NCBI GenBank assembly: GCA_947446605.1
Contig: CANFHJ010000019.1
Span: 1 to 33,642, forward strand
Direction: 5' to 3'
Source of the DNA: Bacteroidota bacterium
GTDB taxonomy: Bacteria; Bacteroidota; Bacteroidia; UKL13-3
Length of the DNA stretch: 33,642 nt
Below, one piece after another: positions 18,785 to 25,323 of this stretch (its first letter is position 1; every line of letters starts with the position of its first letter). Made by a program: the position numbers and the translations under genes. The notes beneath the pieces are model-generated. The model was given only the letters and a program-made list of their open reading frames with translations, was not told the origin of the DNA and searched no databases.

Positions 18785-18812
18785 TTGTTTAAATTTGAAT
18801 ATAATATATTTG
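18785..18812 (+). promoter_or_regulatory. Promoter of the toxin-antitoxin pair
   Basis: TTG at 18785-18787, 17 nt of spacer, then TATATTTG at 18805-18812, ending 4 nt before the antitoxin ATG. A 13-bp dyad AATATA-A-TATATT (18798-18810) covers the -7 box and could be the site for autorepression, as is usual for type II modules. The dyad is pure A/T, so this part is tentative. Confidence 0.5.
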
Positions 18813-18816
18813 TGAA

Positions 18817-19047
18817 ATGACAACAATTGCCGAAAGAAAGAAAATCGCAGAATGGGTTTTAAAAACTAAGGATGAGGCCTTATTAGAGCAAATAAAGGGC
18901 ATAGCTTTTACAAAAGTAAAAGCCATCAATAATTATATTGAACAATACAATAAAGAAATAGATCAAGCTATTGAGAGGGTAAATAATGGCATGTATAAAA
19001 CGCAAGCAGAAGTAGAAGTCTTCTTGAACGAATGGGAAAGCAAATAA
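18817..19047 (+). CDS. Antitoxin of a type II toxin-antitoxin pair
   Basis: A 76-aa acidic, helical protein directly ahead of and overlapping (16 nt) a ParE/RelE-like toxin gene, the standard order of type II modules. It has no clear ribbon-helix-helix or helix-turn-helix signature by eye. The C-terminal half (NNYIEQYNKEIDQAIERVNNGMYKTQAEV, shown here in part as residues 36-64) looks like the short antitoxins with a YKTQAEVE motif that bind the toxin. Identification rests mostly on size and partner. The ATG is only 4 nt behind a TAnnTTTG box, suggesting a leaderless mRNA. Confidence 0.75.
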   Translation: MTTIAERKKIAEWVLKTKDEALLEQIKGIAFTKVKAINNYIEQYNKEIDQAIERVNNGMYKTQAEVEVFLNEWESK

Positions 19048-19337
19048 GACAAATAAAGTGGGATAGTTTTGCTCTAAATAGCTTTTTAAATATTTTAGAA
19101 TTTATAAAGTTAGATTCTCCCTCAAATGCGAAAACAAATAAAAATCGTATTTTAAATCTTGTTAGTGACATCCCTAAAAATCCTGAGATATATAGAATTG
19201 ATGAACTTAAAAAGGAAAATGATGGCAGTTTTAGAGTCCTCAATAAAGATAGTATAAGAATTTCATATAAAATTGAAGATTCAGCTATTATAATAGCCCG
19301 CATAGTTCATTCTAGCCAAATGCCTAAAAATTATTAG
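19032..19337 (+). CDS. ParE/RelE-superfamily toxin
   Basis: A 101-aa basic protein with the compact RelE/ParE fold pattern: an N-terminal strand (RQIKWDSFA), two helices (about 15-50), then SDIPKNPEIYRIDEL, a strand ending in GSFRVLNKDSIRISYKIED, and the final strand IIIARIVHSSQMP. The IxxxR-x-SY core and the closing HSSQMP are typical ParE-like features. Members either cleave mRNA on ribosomes or inhibit gyrase; the sequence does not say which. ATG at 19032 overlaps the antitoxin by 16 nt, so translation is coupled. Confidence 0.82.
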   Translation: MGKQIRQIKWDSFALNSFLNILEFIKLDSPSNAKTNKNRILNLVSDIPKNPEIYRIDELKKENDGSFRVLNKDSIRISYKIEDSAIIIARIVHSSQMPKNY

Positions 19338-19418
19338 AATCAATTTAGAAAGCTAATTCTTTGCAGCATAAGCGGCCAGTAGAGTCTTTCCAATATATTT
19401 CATTCTACTAGAAACCGT

Positions 19419-19449
19419 AAAAAAAGCCTTCAAATTGCTTTGAAGGCTT
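19419..19449 (-). terminator. tRNA-type terminator hairpin, copy 1
   Basis: Minus-strand stem AAGCCTTCAAA / TTTGAAGGCTT (11 bp, arms 439-449 and 424-434 of 19 kb) with loop GCAA and a run of T. It is also a possible plus-strand stop for the toxin operon, but lacks a T run on that side. Identical copies stand at 19518 and 20134, and a variant at 20012. Confidence 0.75.
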
Positions 19450-19467
19450 CTCAATTATTTTCAGCTG

Positions 19468-19508
19468 TGGAGGATAACGGAGTCGAACCGATGCGCGCTA
19501 GCCGCTGA
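19468..19508 (-). pseudogene. tRNA-Ala remnant A
   Basis: Keeps the 3' part of the intact tRNA-Ala at 20183: acceptor ATCCTCC plus A, and T-arm GGTTCGACTCC. It then jumps directly to a D-arm-like TCAGCGGCTAGCGCGC. The anticodon arm and the 5' acceptor strand are gone, so it cannot be a working tRNA. Compared with remnant B it lacks a 22-nt stretch containing a hairpin. Confidence 0.8.
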
Positions 19509-19631
19509 TTAATACATAAAAAAAGCCTTCAAATTGCTTTGAAGGCTTCTCAATTATTTTCAGCTGTGGAGGATAACGGAGTCGAACCGATGACCTTCCC
19601 GCAGGCTTGCGGGGCGCGCTAGCCGCTGAGC
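19471..19631. repeat. 161-bp direct repeat, left copy (tRNA remnants A+B)
   Basis: Spans remnant A, a terminator hairpin and remnant B. It matches 19965-20125 with only about ten differences by eye and the same internal spacing (99 nt between equivalent points). The two copies lie on either side of the GIY-YIG gene in the same orientation. Confidence 0.8.
19518..19548 (-). terminator. tRNA-type terminator hairpin, copy 2
   Basis: Same 11-bp stem with GCAA loop as copy 1, followed on the minus strand by seven T. It lies 18 nt after the 3' end of remnant B, just as in the intact tRNA-Ala unit. Confidence 0.75.
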
Positions 19632-19638
19632 TAATCCG
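19567..19638 (-). pseudogene. tRNA-Ala remnant B
   Basis: The most complete decayed copy. It has the 3' acceptor strand, T-arm, and D-arm sequence TAGCTCAGCGGCTAG, but only four bases (GGAT) of the 5' acceptor strand can pair. Its anticodon arm is replaced by a 6-bp hairpin CCCGCA-AGCC-TGCGGG, leaving no 7-nt anticodon loop. Its 5' end overlaps the last codons and the stop of the GIY-YIG gene. Confidence 0.8.
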
Positions 19639-19873
19639 ATTTATTTTGAATTAAAAATTCAAGATAACTGCGCCGTTTTTTCTTCTTTATTTCAGTCTCT
19701 CTATTAACGGCCTCTTTTCTTGAAATATAAGACTCTGAATACATAAGTTGCCAATCACTTGCTCCAAGGTTTTTCCTATAAATATGCTCTAACAAACGCT
19801 TCTGGACATCTTCAGTTTGCCCAATGTAATATTTGTCAATTGCTTTTGAATATAGTATATAAACACAAAACAT
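19631..19873 (-). CDS. Single-domain GIY-YIG nuclease-like protein
   Basis: An 80-aa protein made of one GIY-YIG domain: VYIL (4-7) and YYIGQT (15-20) form the two signature strands, Arg26 in KRLLEH is the usual catalytic Arg, and Glu59 in NRETEIKK the usual metal-binding Glu. There is no DNA-binding extension. Such proteins (UPF0213-like) are frequent in Bacteroidetes and their targets are unknown. It sits inside an array of tRNA-Ala remnants, between two 161-bp direct repeats. Its last two codons and TAG stop are tRNA-derived: TAG equals positions 8-10 of the tRNA. A -7-like TAATTTCG (19896-19903) lies 22 nt before the ATG. It may be a mobile or homing-type gene; that is inference. Confidence 0.88.
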   Translation of the reverse strand: MFCVYILYSKAIDKYYIGQTEDVQKRLLEHIYRKNLGASDWQLMYSESYISRKEAVNRETEIKKKKRRSYLEFLIQNKSD

Positions 19874-19964
19874 TTTTCTGAAATTTTCTTTACTCCGAAA
19901 TTAATTTATTTCAAAAAAAACGGAGCAAAATCCCTAGATAAAATTATTATATTATCTCGATTGT

Positions 19965-20003
19965 AGGATAACGGAGTCGAACCGATGCGCGCTAGCCGCT
20001 GAT
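19965..20003 (-). pseudogene. tRNA-Ala remnant C
   Basis: Same internal deletion as remnant A (T-arm joined directly to GCGCGCTAGC in plus-strand reading), and the 3' acceptor end is also cut, reading GTAGGAT instead of GTGGAGGAT on the plus strand. It has no hairpin terminator behind it; instead it borders the promoter region of the GIY-YIG gene. Confidence 0.8.
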
Positions 20004-20011
20004 TAATACAT

Positions 20012-20042
20012 AAAAAAAGCCTCCAAATTTCTTTGAAGGCTT
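20012..20042 (-). terminator. tRNA-type terminator hairpin, copy 3 (degenerate)
   Basis: Same position relative to remnant D as the other copies, but with two changes (CCTCCAAATTTC on the plus strand) that weaken the stem and alter the loop. The T run on the minus strand is kept. Confidence 0.6.
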
Positions 20043-20060
20043 CTAATTTATTTTCAGCTG

Positions 20061-20125
20061 TGGAGGATAACGGAGTCGAACCGATACCTTCCCGCAGGCT
20101 TGCGGGGCGCGCTAGTCAGCTGAGC
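20061..20125 (-). pseudogene. tRNA-Ala remnant D
   Basis: Retains 3' acceptor strand, T-arm and the D-arm start GCTCAGCTGAC, but the 5' acceptor strand is absent and the anticodon arm is replaced by the same CCCGCA-AGCC-TGCGGG hairpin as in remnant B. Two bases are missing from the variable region relative to the intact gene. Not a functional tRNA. Confidence 0.8.
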
Positions 20126-20133
20126 ATTAAAAT

Positions 20134-20164
20134 AAAAAAAGCCTTCAAATTGCTTTGAAGGCTT
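20134..20164 (-). terminator. Terminator of tRNA-Ala
   Basis: 11-bp stem AAGCCTTCAAA / TTTGAAGGCTT with GCAA loop and seven T on the minus strand, starting 18 nt after the discriminator base of the intact tRNA-Ala. It is the presumed parent of the three other copies, and would also end the rplU-rpmA transcript. Confidence 0.85.
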
Positions 20165-20182
20165 CTCAATTATTTTCAGCTG

Positions 20183-20256
<74 letters not shown>

Positions 20257-20301
20257 GATTAAACCCAGCTTCGCTGCGTCTAATGAATGCTGTGAATGCT
20301 A

Positions 20302-20565
20302 TTATGCTTGTGCAATTGGCTCAATTGAAACAAATGAACGATCATTTGCTTTCTTCTTGAATACCACTCTGCCATCTACCAATGCAAACAAAGTATGGTC
20401 TTTACCAATACCTACGTTTTCACCTGGATGATGTTTGGTTCCTCTTTGACGAACAATAATGTTACCTGCAATAGCAACTTGTCCACCAAATAATTTTACG
20501 CCTAAACGCTTACTATGAGATTCGCGACCATTTTTCGAACTACCGACCCCTTTTTTGTGTGCCAT
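20302..20565 (-). CDS. rpmA: 50S ribosomal protein bL27
   Basis: An 87-aa protein whose basic N-terminus [16 protein letters not shown] and the [19 protein letters not shown] block identify bL27. The N-terminal tail reaches the peptidyl-transferase centre and supports tRNA placement. No cleavable N-terminal extension is present, unlike in many Firmicutes. An AGGAGA Shine-Dalgarno 8-9 nt before the ATG is unusually good for this genome. It lies 19 nt after rplU. Confidence 0.98.
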   Translation of the reverse strand: MAHKKGVGSSKNGRESHSKRLGVKLFGGQVAIAGNIIVRQRGTKHHPGENVGIGKDHTLFALVDGRVVFKKKANDRSFVSIEPIAQA

Positions 20566-20584
20566 TTCTTATTTCTCCTGACAA

Positions 20585-20896
20585 TTATGCGTTAATAGAA
20601 TCAATTTTAATTTTTGTGAAAGATTGACGGTGACCGTTCAATTTTCTGTAACCTTTTCTGCGTTTTTTCTTGAATACGATAACTTTATCGCCTTTCAAGT
20701 GTGTAATCACAGTGGCACCAATTTTAGCACCAGCTACTGTTGGTAAACCAACTTTAATACTACCGTTGTCATTTACTAACAACACATTTTCGAGCTCAAT
20801 GCTGGCGCCTTCTGGTTGTGCTAATCTGTGCACATAAACCGTTTGGTCTTTTTCAACTTTAAATTGTTGGCCAGCAATTTCAACTATTGCAAACAT
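20585..20896 (-). CDS. rplU: 50S ribosomal protein bL21
   Basis: A 103-aa protein with the bL21 opening MFAIVEIAGQQFKVEKDQ and the closing basic block KKKRRKGYRKLNGHRQSFTKIKI that binds 23S rRNA. Normal length. First gene of rplU-rpmA, with a well-placed promoter (TTG-N19-TATATTTG) upstream. Confidence 0.98.
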   Translation of the reverse strand: MFAIVEIAGQQFKVEKDQTVYVHRLAQPEGASIELENVLLVNDNGSIKVGLPTVAGAKIGATVITHLKGDKVIVFKKKRRKGYRKLNGHRQSFTKIKIDSINA

Positions 20897-20918
20897 TTTT
20901 AATTAATTTTAAGGATTG

Positions 20919-20948
20919 CAAATATAGGAATTCTCCATTCAAATTCAA
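20919..20948 (-). promoter_or_regulatory. Promoter of rplU-rpmA
   Basis: On the minus strand TATATTTG at 20919-20926 is preceded by 19 nt and a TTG (plus-strand CAA at 20946-20948), a strong match to the Bacteroidetes consensus. It stands 22 nt before the rplU ATG. Confidence 0.6.
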
Positions 20949-20976
20949 TGGATTGGGTCGAAAATAATTGATTTTT

Positions 20977-22401
20977 CTATCTTCCCTTGCCTTGAACAAC
21001 AGTTAACACCGTGTAAATCAGTATTCTAAAGTCTATTGCAATAGAACGATTTTCAATGTATAAAATATCAAATTTAAGGCGTTCCACCATTTCATCTACG
21101 TTCTCGGCATAGCCATATTTAACTTGTCCCCAACTGGTAATACCTGGCCTAACCCTATGCAAATGTTTGTAATGAGGAGCCTTAACCACAATTTGATCAA
21201 TAAAAAACTTGCGCTCAGGCCTTGGACCAACTAGGCTCATCTCCCCTATCAATACATTAAAAAACTGCGGAAATTCATCAAACCTGTATTTCCTCAACCA
21301 TTTTCCAACAGGCGTAATGCGTGCATCATTTCTGCTAGATAGCATTGGTCCGGCAAGCTCTGAATCCTGCATCATGGTTCTAAATTTATAAATATGAAAA
21401 GGTTTGCCTTTGAACCCTAATCTAATTTGCCTATAAAATATTGGGCCTTTCGATCCCATTTTAACAGCTAGGGCAATTCCAATAAAAACGGGCAACATAA
21501 TAAGTAAAAACAAAGCAGAAATACTCACATCTAAGGAGCGCTTTACAATCTTTTGCCATTGCGGCATGCTATCGTGGTTGATTTCAATTAAGGCAGCGCC
21601 AATTACATTGTTCATGCGCACCTGCCCACTCATCATGTCGTACAAATCTGGAATGATTTTGAGCACCACTTGTTGGTCTTCCAACACATTGGTAACATTA
21701 TTAATATCGGCATGTTTGGAGCTTTCTACACCAATAATTACCTCTTCCACTTCATACAGCTGAATGAGTTCAGGCAAGCTTTTATAATGTCCCAAATTGG
21801 GCAAAATATCCTTTAAAATATGGTCATCTGCATCGCCATTCACAGATACAAAACCCTTAAAAATATTTCCTTGGGTTGAACCAACTTTAAGTAATTCTTG
21901 AACCAATTGAAGTGATTTTTGAGTATTGCCCACCACAATGGTATTGAAGCCTATTTTTTTTGAGCGCAAACCAGTTTTAATGAGAGAAGCTCCAAGCAAC
22001 CTAAAGAAAATAGTGAAGCCAAAATTAAGTACAAATAGCGTTAAAAGGCTTTTGTAATAAGATTGGTATGATCGCACCTCATCATCTAATAAAAGGGCAA
22101 AAAACAAGAGGGTTACACCTATAACGGTAACTGTAAAGGTCTTAGAAATTTCGTTTATGCGCGATTTGCGCCAAACATCTTTGTAATGACCTGCTAAAAA
22201 ATACAAGCCAATCCAATAAAGCGGTATAGCAAGTAAAGCAAGGTAAAAATTCTTGTCGAGTTCAACTGGAATCTGATACCCAAACTTATCCGATTCTATA
22301 AAATATTTACGGTACAAAAAGAACAAAGACCAGCTCAATCCGCCAGAAAAACCGTCGCATAACACAAAGAAAAAGGTATGTATGAGCCTGCGCTTAATCA
22401 A
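20977..22401 (-). CDS. Polyprenyl-phosphate sugar-1-phosphate transferase (WbaP/WcaJ-like)
   Basis: A 474-aa initiating glycosyltransferase for surface polysaccharide: it moves a sugar-phosphate from a UDP-sugar to undecaprenyl phosphate at the inner membrane. Four N-terminal helices (about 8-30, 52-72, 90-107, 117-137) are followed by a soluble Rossmann-like domain (about 150-255), then the catalytic domain from KRSLD (287-291) with a membrane re-entrant helix (293-315), KFRTM (339-343), DEFPQ (375-379) and VGPRPE (391-396). This is the full-length WbaP/WcaJ layout. The sugar specificity cannot be read. It overlaps the upstream lipoprotein gene by 8 nt, so the two are translated together. 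No other polysaccharide cluster genes follow. Confidence 0.92.
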   Translation of the reverse strand: MIKRRLIHTFFFVLCDGFSGGLSWSLFFLYRKYFIESDKFGYQIPVELDKNFYLALLAIPLYWIGLYFLAGHYKDVWRKSRINEISKTFTVTVIGVTLLFFALLLDDEVRSYQSYYKSLLTLFVLNFGFTIFFRLLGASLIKTGLRSKKIGFNTIVVGNTQKSLQLVQELLKVGSTQGNIFKGFVSVNGDADDHILKDILPNLGHYKSLPELIQLYEVEEVIIGVESSKHADINNVTNVLEDQQVVLKIIPDLYDMMSGQVRMNNVIGAALIEINHDSMPQWQKIVKRSLDVSISALFLLIMLPVFIGIALAVKMGSKGPIFYRQIRLGFKGKPFHIYKFRTMMQDSELAGPMLSSRNDARITPVGKWLRKYRFDEFPQFFNVLIGEMSLVGPRPERKFFIDQIVVKAPHYKHLHRVRPGITSWGQVKYGYAENVDEMVERLKFDILYIENRSIAIDFRILIYTVLTVVQGKGR

Positions 22402-23269
22402 GGTAAACTACTTTAATATTATCTACCCAAGCCTCCGGATTTAGCAAATCACCTTTATTAAAACTTAAGAAAACCCGATATTGCATATTGGCGCCACGTT
22501 TGTTCATTTCTGGCTCTAAATCAAGGTATAATTTATTCCAACCCAATTTTGGATTAAGAATAAACATGGCAAACCTTGAAGTACTTAATTGTACATCAGT
22601 TGCATACAAACCAACAGTAATTGGGATATTTCCTTTGTAATCCATCTCTAGGTAAAATGGCGTAAACCTAGGCCAGTTGCTAAATACACGACTATATACT
22701 TCTAAAAAAGAACCAGCAACACCGCTATTTAATACCACTTTTCCGGAATTTTTACCTGGCATCCATGCGCCAGAAGAATTGTCTTTAATAATGGTATCAC
22801 CAATTTGTTTGAAGGCTGGATTGTATTCAAAGGAAATGCCACTACCATCATAGTCTTCAATGAGCGGGAATACTGCATTTTCTACATAATTAAAAACGGT
22901 TTTAATTGTATCTACCACCCCTGCTTTGAGGTCGAAATCCTTTTCATAGTATTTAAACATTGGGTAGATGGCGCGTTGTTCTGCCATTCCATTGTATTTT
23001 ATACCTGGTGAAATTCTAATATTTGTTTTGCCAATATTTTGAAGTGGGATAAGGGAATTAGCGGCTATGATACCGCGTGTTTCTCCATTACTGAATACAT
23101 ATAAATCTTCTGTTTTAGCTGAGGGATATCCTTGGGAACCATCACTTTTGGTGATGAGTTGGGCTGGATTTAGAAAAACATAAGATGGAATAATTACTTC
23201 CTTTTGCTTACAAGAAGAAATTAGCAGTAATAAACTTGAAAACAGAATTAAGGAAATGCCTTTGGCCAT
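22394..23269 (-). CDS. Lipoprotein of unknown function
   Basis: I do not recognise this 291-aa protein. It has a signal peptide with lipobox ISSC (17-20), so Cys20 should be lipidated. The mature part is predicted mostly beta; the last 150 residues, with FNYVENAVFPLIEDYDGSG, GSFLEVYSRVFSNWPRF, YLEMDYKGNIPITVGLYA and WVDNIKVVYLD, resemble a carbohydrate-binding-module-like jelly roll as seen in surface lipoproteins. That fits its place ahead of and overlapping a polysaccharide sugar transferase gene. It has its own -7 box TACTTTTG (23294-23301), exactly abutting the stop of the upstream oxidoreductase gene. Confidence 0.8.
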   Translation of the reverse strand: MAKGISLILFSSLLLLISSCKQKEVIIPSYVFLNPAQLITKSDGSQGYPSAKTEDLYVFSNGETRGIIAANSLIPLQNIGKTNIRISPGIKYNGMAEQRAIYPMFKYYEKDFDLKAGVVDTIKTVFNYVENAVFPLIEDYDGSGISFEYNPAFKQIGDTIIKDNSSGAWMPGKNSGKVVLNSGVAGSFLEVYSRVFSNWPRFTPFYLEMDYKGNIPITVGLYATDVQLSTSRFAMFILNPKLGWNKLYLDLEPEMNKRGANMQYRVFLSFNKGDLLNPEAWVDNIKVVYLD

Positions 23270-23293
23270 TGGTAATTATCAACGATTAAAAAG

Positions 23294-23301
23294 CAAAAGT
23301 A
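23294..23301 (-). promoter_or_regulatory. -7 box TACTTTTG upstream of the lipoprotein gene
   Basis: A TAnnTTTG match on the minus strand, 24 nt before the lipoprotein ATG and immediately next to the stop codon of the Gfo/Idh/MocA-like gene. It would make lipoprotein and sugar transferase a separate transcription unit. Confidence 0.4.
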
Positions 23302-24231
23302 TTATCTTTTATTGATATTTAATTTATCAATTATTTCGTGGGCCACCTCAAGGGTCTGGAAATTATCGTTATGTGTCCTTAAATTAAGGGAATGGTTGGA
23401 GATGGAATTGGCAAAAAACGACAATTCTCTTTTAATCATATCCGACACATTTTTAGATTTTGCCAAATTCAACTCATGCTCTGCTTGCGCAGGAATAGAA
23501 GAATTGAGCATAGAAATTTTAAAGTTATCTAAATTGAGGTTATAGGTTCTGTTTTTTTGAAAAAAGCGGATGGCATTTTTTTGTTCCGATTCAAAGTTTC
23601 CACAAACCATGTTTAATACACAACCATTATCGAATTCAATGCGGGCATTAATAAAATCTACATGTTGGTGATGCAAACAAGCACCTGTGGCTCTTACGCG
23701 TTTTACCTTTGCCTTAACCATATAAAACACCAATTCTAGCTCATTGAGCAGGAGATCAAAAACCATATTCTCCTGGCTATAGTTAATTACATTGGCATCA
23801 AAGCGCGAACTTTCAATATAAAACGGGTTGTCCAACAGGCGTTTTAATGTTTGGTAATTGGGATGAAATTTTTCGTGGTGAGAAACATACAATTGAATGT
23901 TTGCCTCATCTGCCAATTGATTGAGTTCTTTAGCTTCTTCAAGGTTTTCACTCAATACCTGCTTTACAAATACATGGCGACAATTTCTAATAGCACTAGA
24001 TGCAAATTGGTAATGCGAACCTACAGGAGTTAAAATATCTACCGCGTCTACTTTTGAAATTAGCTCTTGGTAATTCTCGAATTTTGGAATGCCGTACTTT
24101 TCTTGAATAAGACTTGAGCTTACAGGATCATGGTCGTAGAAACCCACCAGCTTGAACTCTTGGAGTTCAATTAGCTTCTCAATATGCCGCTTACTGGTTT
24201 CGTTGGCGCCTACTATGCCAATATTTATCAT
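23302..24231 (-). CDS. Gfo/Idh/MocA-like protein with altered EKP motif
   Basis: A 309-aa protein with the two-domain Gfo/Idh/MocA layout: an N-terminal Rossmann strand (MINIGIVGANETSKRHIEKL), a LVGFYDHD turn, VDAVDILTPVGSHYQ, and HVFVKQVLSENLEEAKEL, followed by the C-terminal domain opening at VSHHEKFHPNY. Family members usually carry GxGxxG, EKP and a RFNP stretch. Here they read GANETS, KQV (90-92) and KFHP, so the Lys that normally contacts the nicotinamide is displaced. It may be a weak or non-catalytic relative, or use another substrate. ATG at 24231 is preferred over one 38 codons upstream because the Rossmann strand starts there and a TACATTTG box precedes it by 25 nt. Sugar metabolism is inferred from neighbours. 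Confidence 0.83.
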   Translation of the reverse strand: MINIGIVGANETSKRHIEKLIELQEFKLVGFYDHDPVSSSLIQEKYGIPKFENYQELISKVDAVDILTPVGSHYQFASSAIRNCRHVFVKQVLSENLEEAKELNQLADEANIQLYVSHHEKFHPNYQTLKRLLDNPFYIESSRFDANVINYSQENMVFDLLLNELELVFYMVKAKVKRVRATGACLHHQHVDFINARIEFDNGCVLNMVCGNFESEQKNAIRFFQKNRTYNLNLDNFKISMLNSSIPAQAEHELNLAKSKNVSDMIKRELSFFANSISNHSLNLRTHNDNFQTLEVAHEIIDKLNINKR

Positions 24232-24256
24232 GTTCCTGTTGGGTATAATTACGATA

Positions 24257-24264
24257 CAAATGTA
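24257..24264 (-). promoter_or_regulatory. -7 box TACATTTG upstream of the Gfo/Idh/MocA-like gene
   Basis: A TAnnTTTG match on the minus strand, 25 nt before the ATG at 24231. Its position supports that start over the longer open frame, which would begin upstream of this box. Confidence 0.4.
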
Positions 24265-24494
24265 TTGGGCACATATTAGATAAATGCGACATTGAACTAT
24301 TAGATTTAAACACCTACCTATAAGCTTATCATCAAAAATATACACCCCTTCAAATTTGTAATTTTTAAAACATGAATGAAATCAAGGGAATGCCCTAATA
24401 ATGCATAGAATCTCAAACAAATCATTTCAATTGTTGAGAAGTAAATATCGGTTCGAACCAACATTGTAAATATAAAATAGGTAATTGCAAGTTG

Positions 24495-25145
24495 ATGCTT
24501 GAACAGGATACATATAAAGACAAAGGAGCCAGAAGACAATTGGTAAATGAGTTGAGAGAAAAGGGAATTATTGATGAAAAAGTACTAGATGCCATTCATA
24601 GAATTCCCCGTCACCAATTTATTCATAAAGACTTTAGGTCTCATGCCTATTTAGACAAAGCATTTCCCATTGGAGAGGGTCAAACCATTTCCCAGCCATA
24701 TACAGTTGCCTTTCAAACACAATTGCTTCATATTGAAAAAGGAGATAAGATCCTAGAAATAGGTACCGGTTCTGGTTACCAAGCCGCAGTGCTAATTGAA
24801 ATGGGCGCAGAACTTACAAGCATTGAACGCCAAGAAAAATTATACCATAAAACCAGTAAGCTTTTAAAAGCAATGCAATATGAAGCAGCGCTAATTTTAG
24901 GTGATGGTTCTAAAGGCTATGAAGCCAGTGGTCCTTACGACAAAATAATTGTAACCGCTGGGGCGCCAAGAGTTCCAGAAAGTTTGTTACAACAATTAAA
25001 AGTGGGCGGAATACTAATTATTCCTGTGGGTGATAGCAAGGTGCAAACCATGCACACAATCATAAAAAAGACAGATGGCAGCGTTGAAAATATTACCTTA
25101 AGCCAGTTTAGGTTTGTTCCCTTAATTGGGAACCAAGCTTGGTAA
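24495..25145 (+). CDS. pcm: Protein-L-isoaspartate O-methyltransferase
   Basis: PCM methylates isoaspartyl residues in aged proteins so they can revert to aspartate; it acts in the cytoplasm with S-adenosylmethionine. The 216-aa protein shows the family block IGEGQTISQPYTVA (about 57-70), the AdoMet motif KILEIGTGSGYQAAVL, IERQ at the end of the next strand, GDGSKGYEASGPYDKIIVTAGAP, and the closing FRFVPLIG. Length is normal. The open frame begins with TTG just ahead, but ATG at 24495 is the natural start. It is divergent from the Gfo/Idh/MocA-like gene; no clear -7 box is seen in front. Confidence 0.96.
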   Translation: MLEQDTYKDKGARRQLVNELREKGIIDEKVLDAIHRIPRHQFIHKDFRSHAYLDKAFPIGEGQTISQPYTVAFQTQLLHIEKGDKILEIGTGSGYQAAVLIEMGAELTSIERQEKLYHKTSKLLKAMQYEAALILGDGSKGYEASGPYDKIIVTAGAPRVPESLLQQLKVGGILIIPVGDSKVQTMHTIIKKTDGSVENITLSQFRFVPLIGNQAW

Positions 25146-25266
25146 AGCTCAAATTAGTTTTCAACCGTTTTATGTGGGTTAAATTGCAACTCACTATCTA
25201 ACAATTACTTACAAAAAATGCAGTCCATTTTAAAATACTATCAACAGAAATTTTAAGGGTAAGTAC

Positions 25267-25299
25267 TTGATTTTTGAATCTTGTTTTCGGTTATATTTG
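25267..25299 (+). promoter_or_regulatory. Promoter of the small barrel protein gene
   Basis: TTG at 25267-25269, 22 nt of spacer, then TATATTTG at 25292-25299, with the ATG 24 nt further on. The preceding 120 nt back to pcm hold no gene or clear hairpin. Confidence 0.5.
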
Positions 25300-25323
25300 A
25301 TTTACCAAATAAAAATATTTGTT

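Larger units (their letters stand above)
19965..20125. repeat. 161-bp direct repeat, right copy (tRNA remnants C+D)
   Basis: Partner of 19471-19631, 494 bp away and in the same orientation. Differences cluster in the terminator stem, the linker behind it and the D-arm. Together the copies flank the GIY-YIG gene and its promoter. Confidence 0.8.

Noticed and set aside
19567-19638. Remnant B as a second functional tRNA
   Set aside because: Three of seven acceptor pairs are lost, the D-stem is mismatched and there is no 7-nt anticodon loop.
19896-19925. Hairpin CTCCG...CGGAG as a terminator
   Set aside because: The 5-bp stem encloses a 24-nt AT-rich loop and lacks a following T run, so it is weak; it overlaps the presumed promoter of the GIY-YIG gene.
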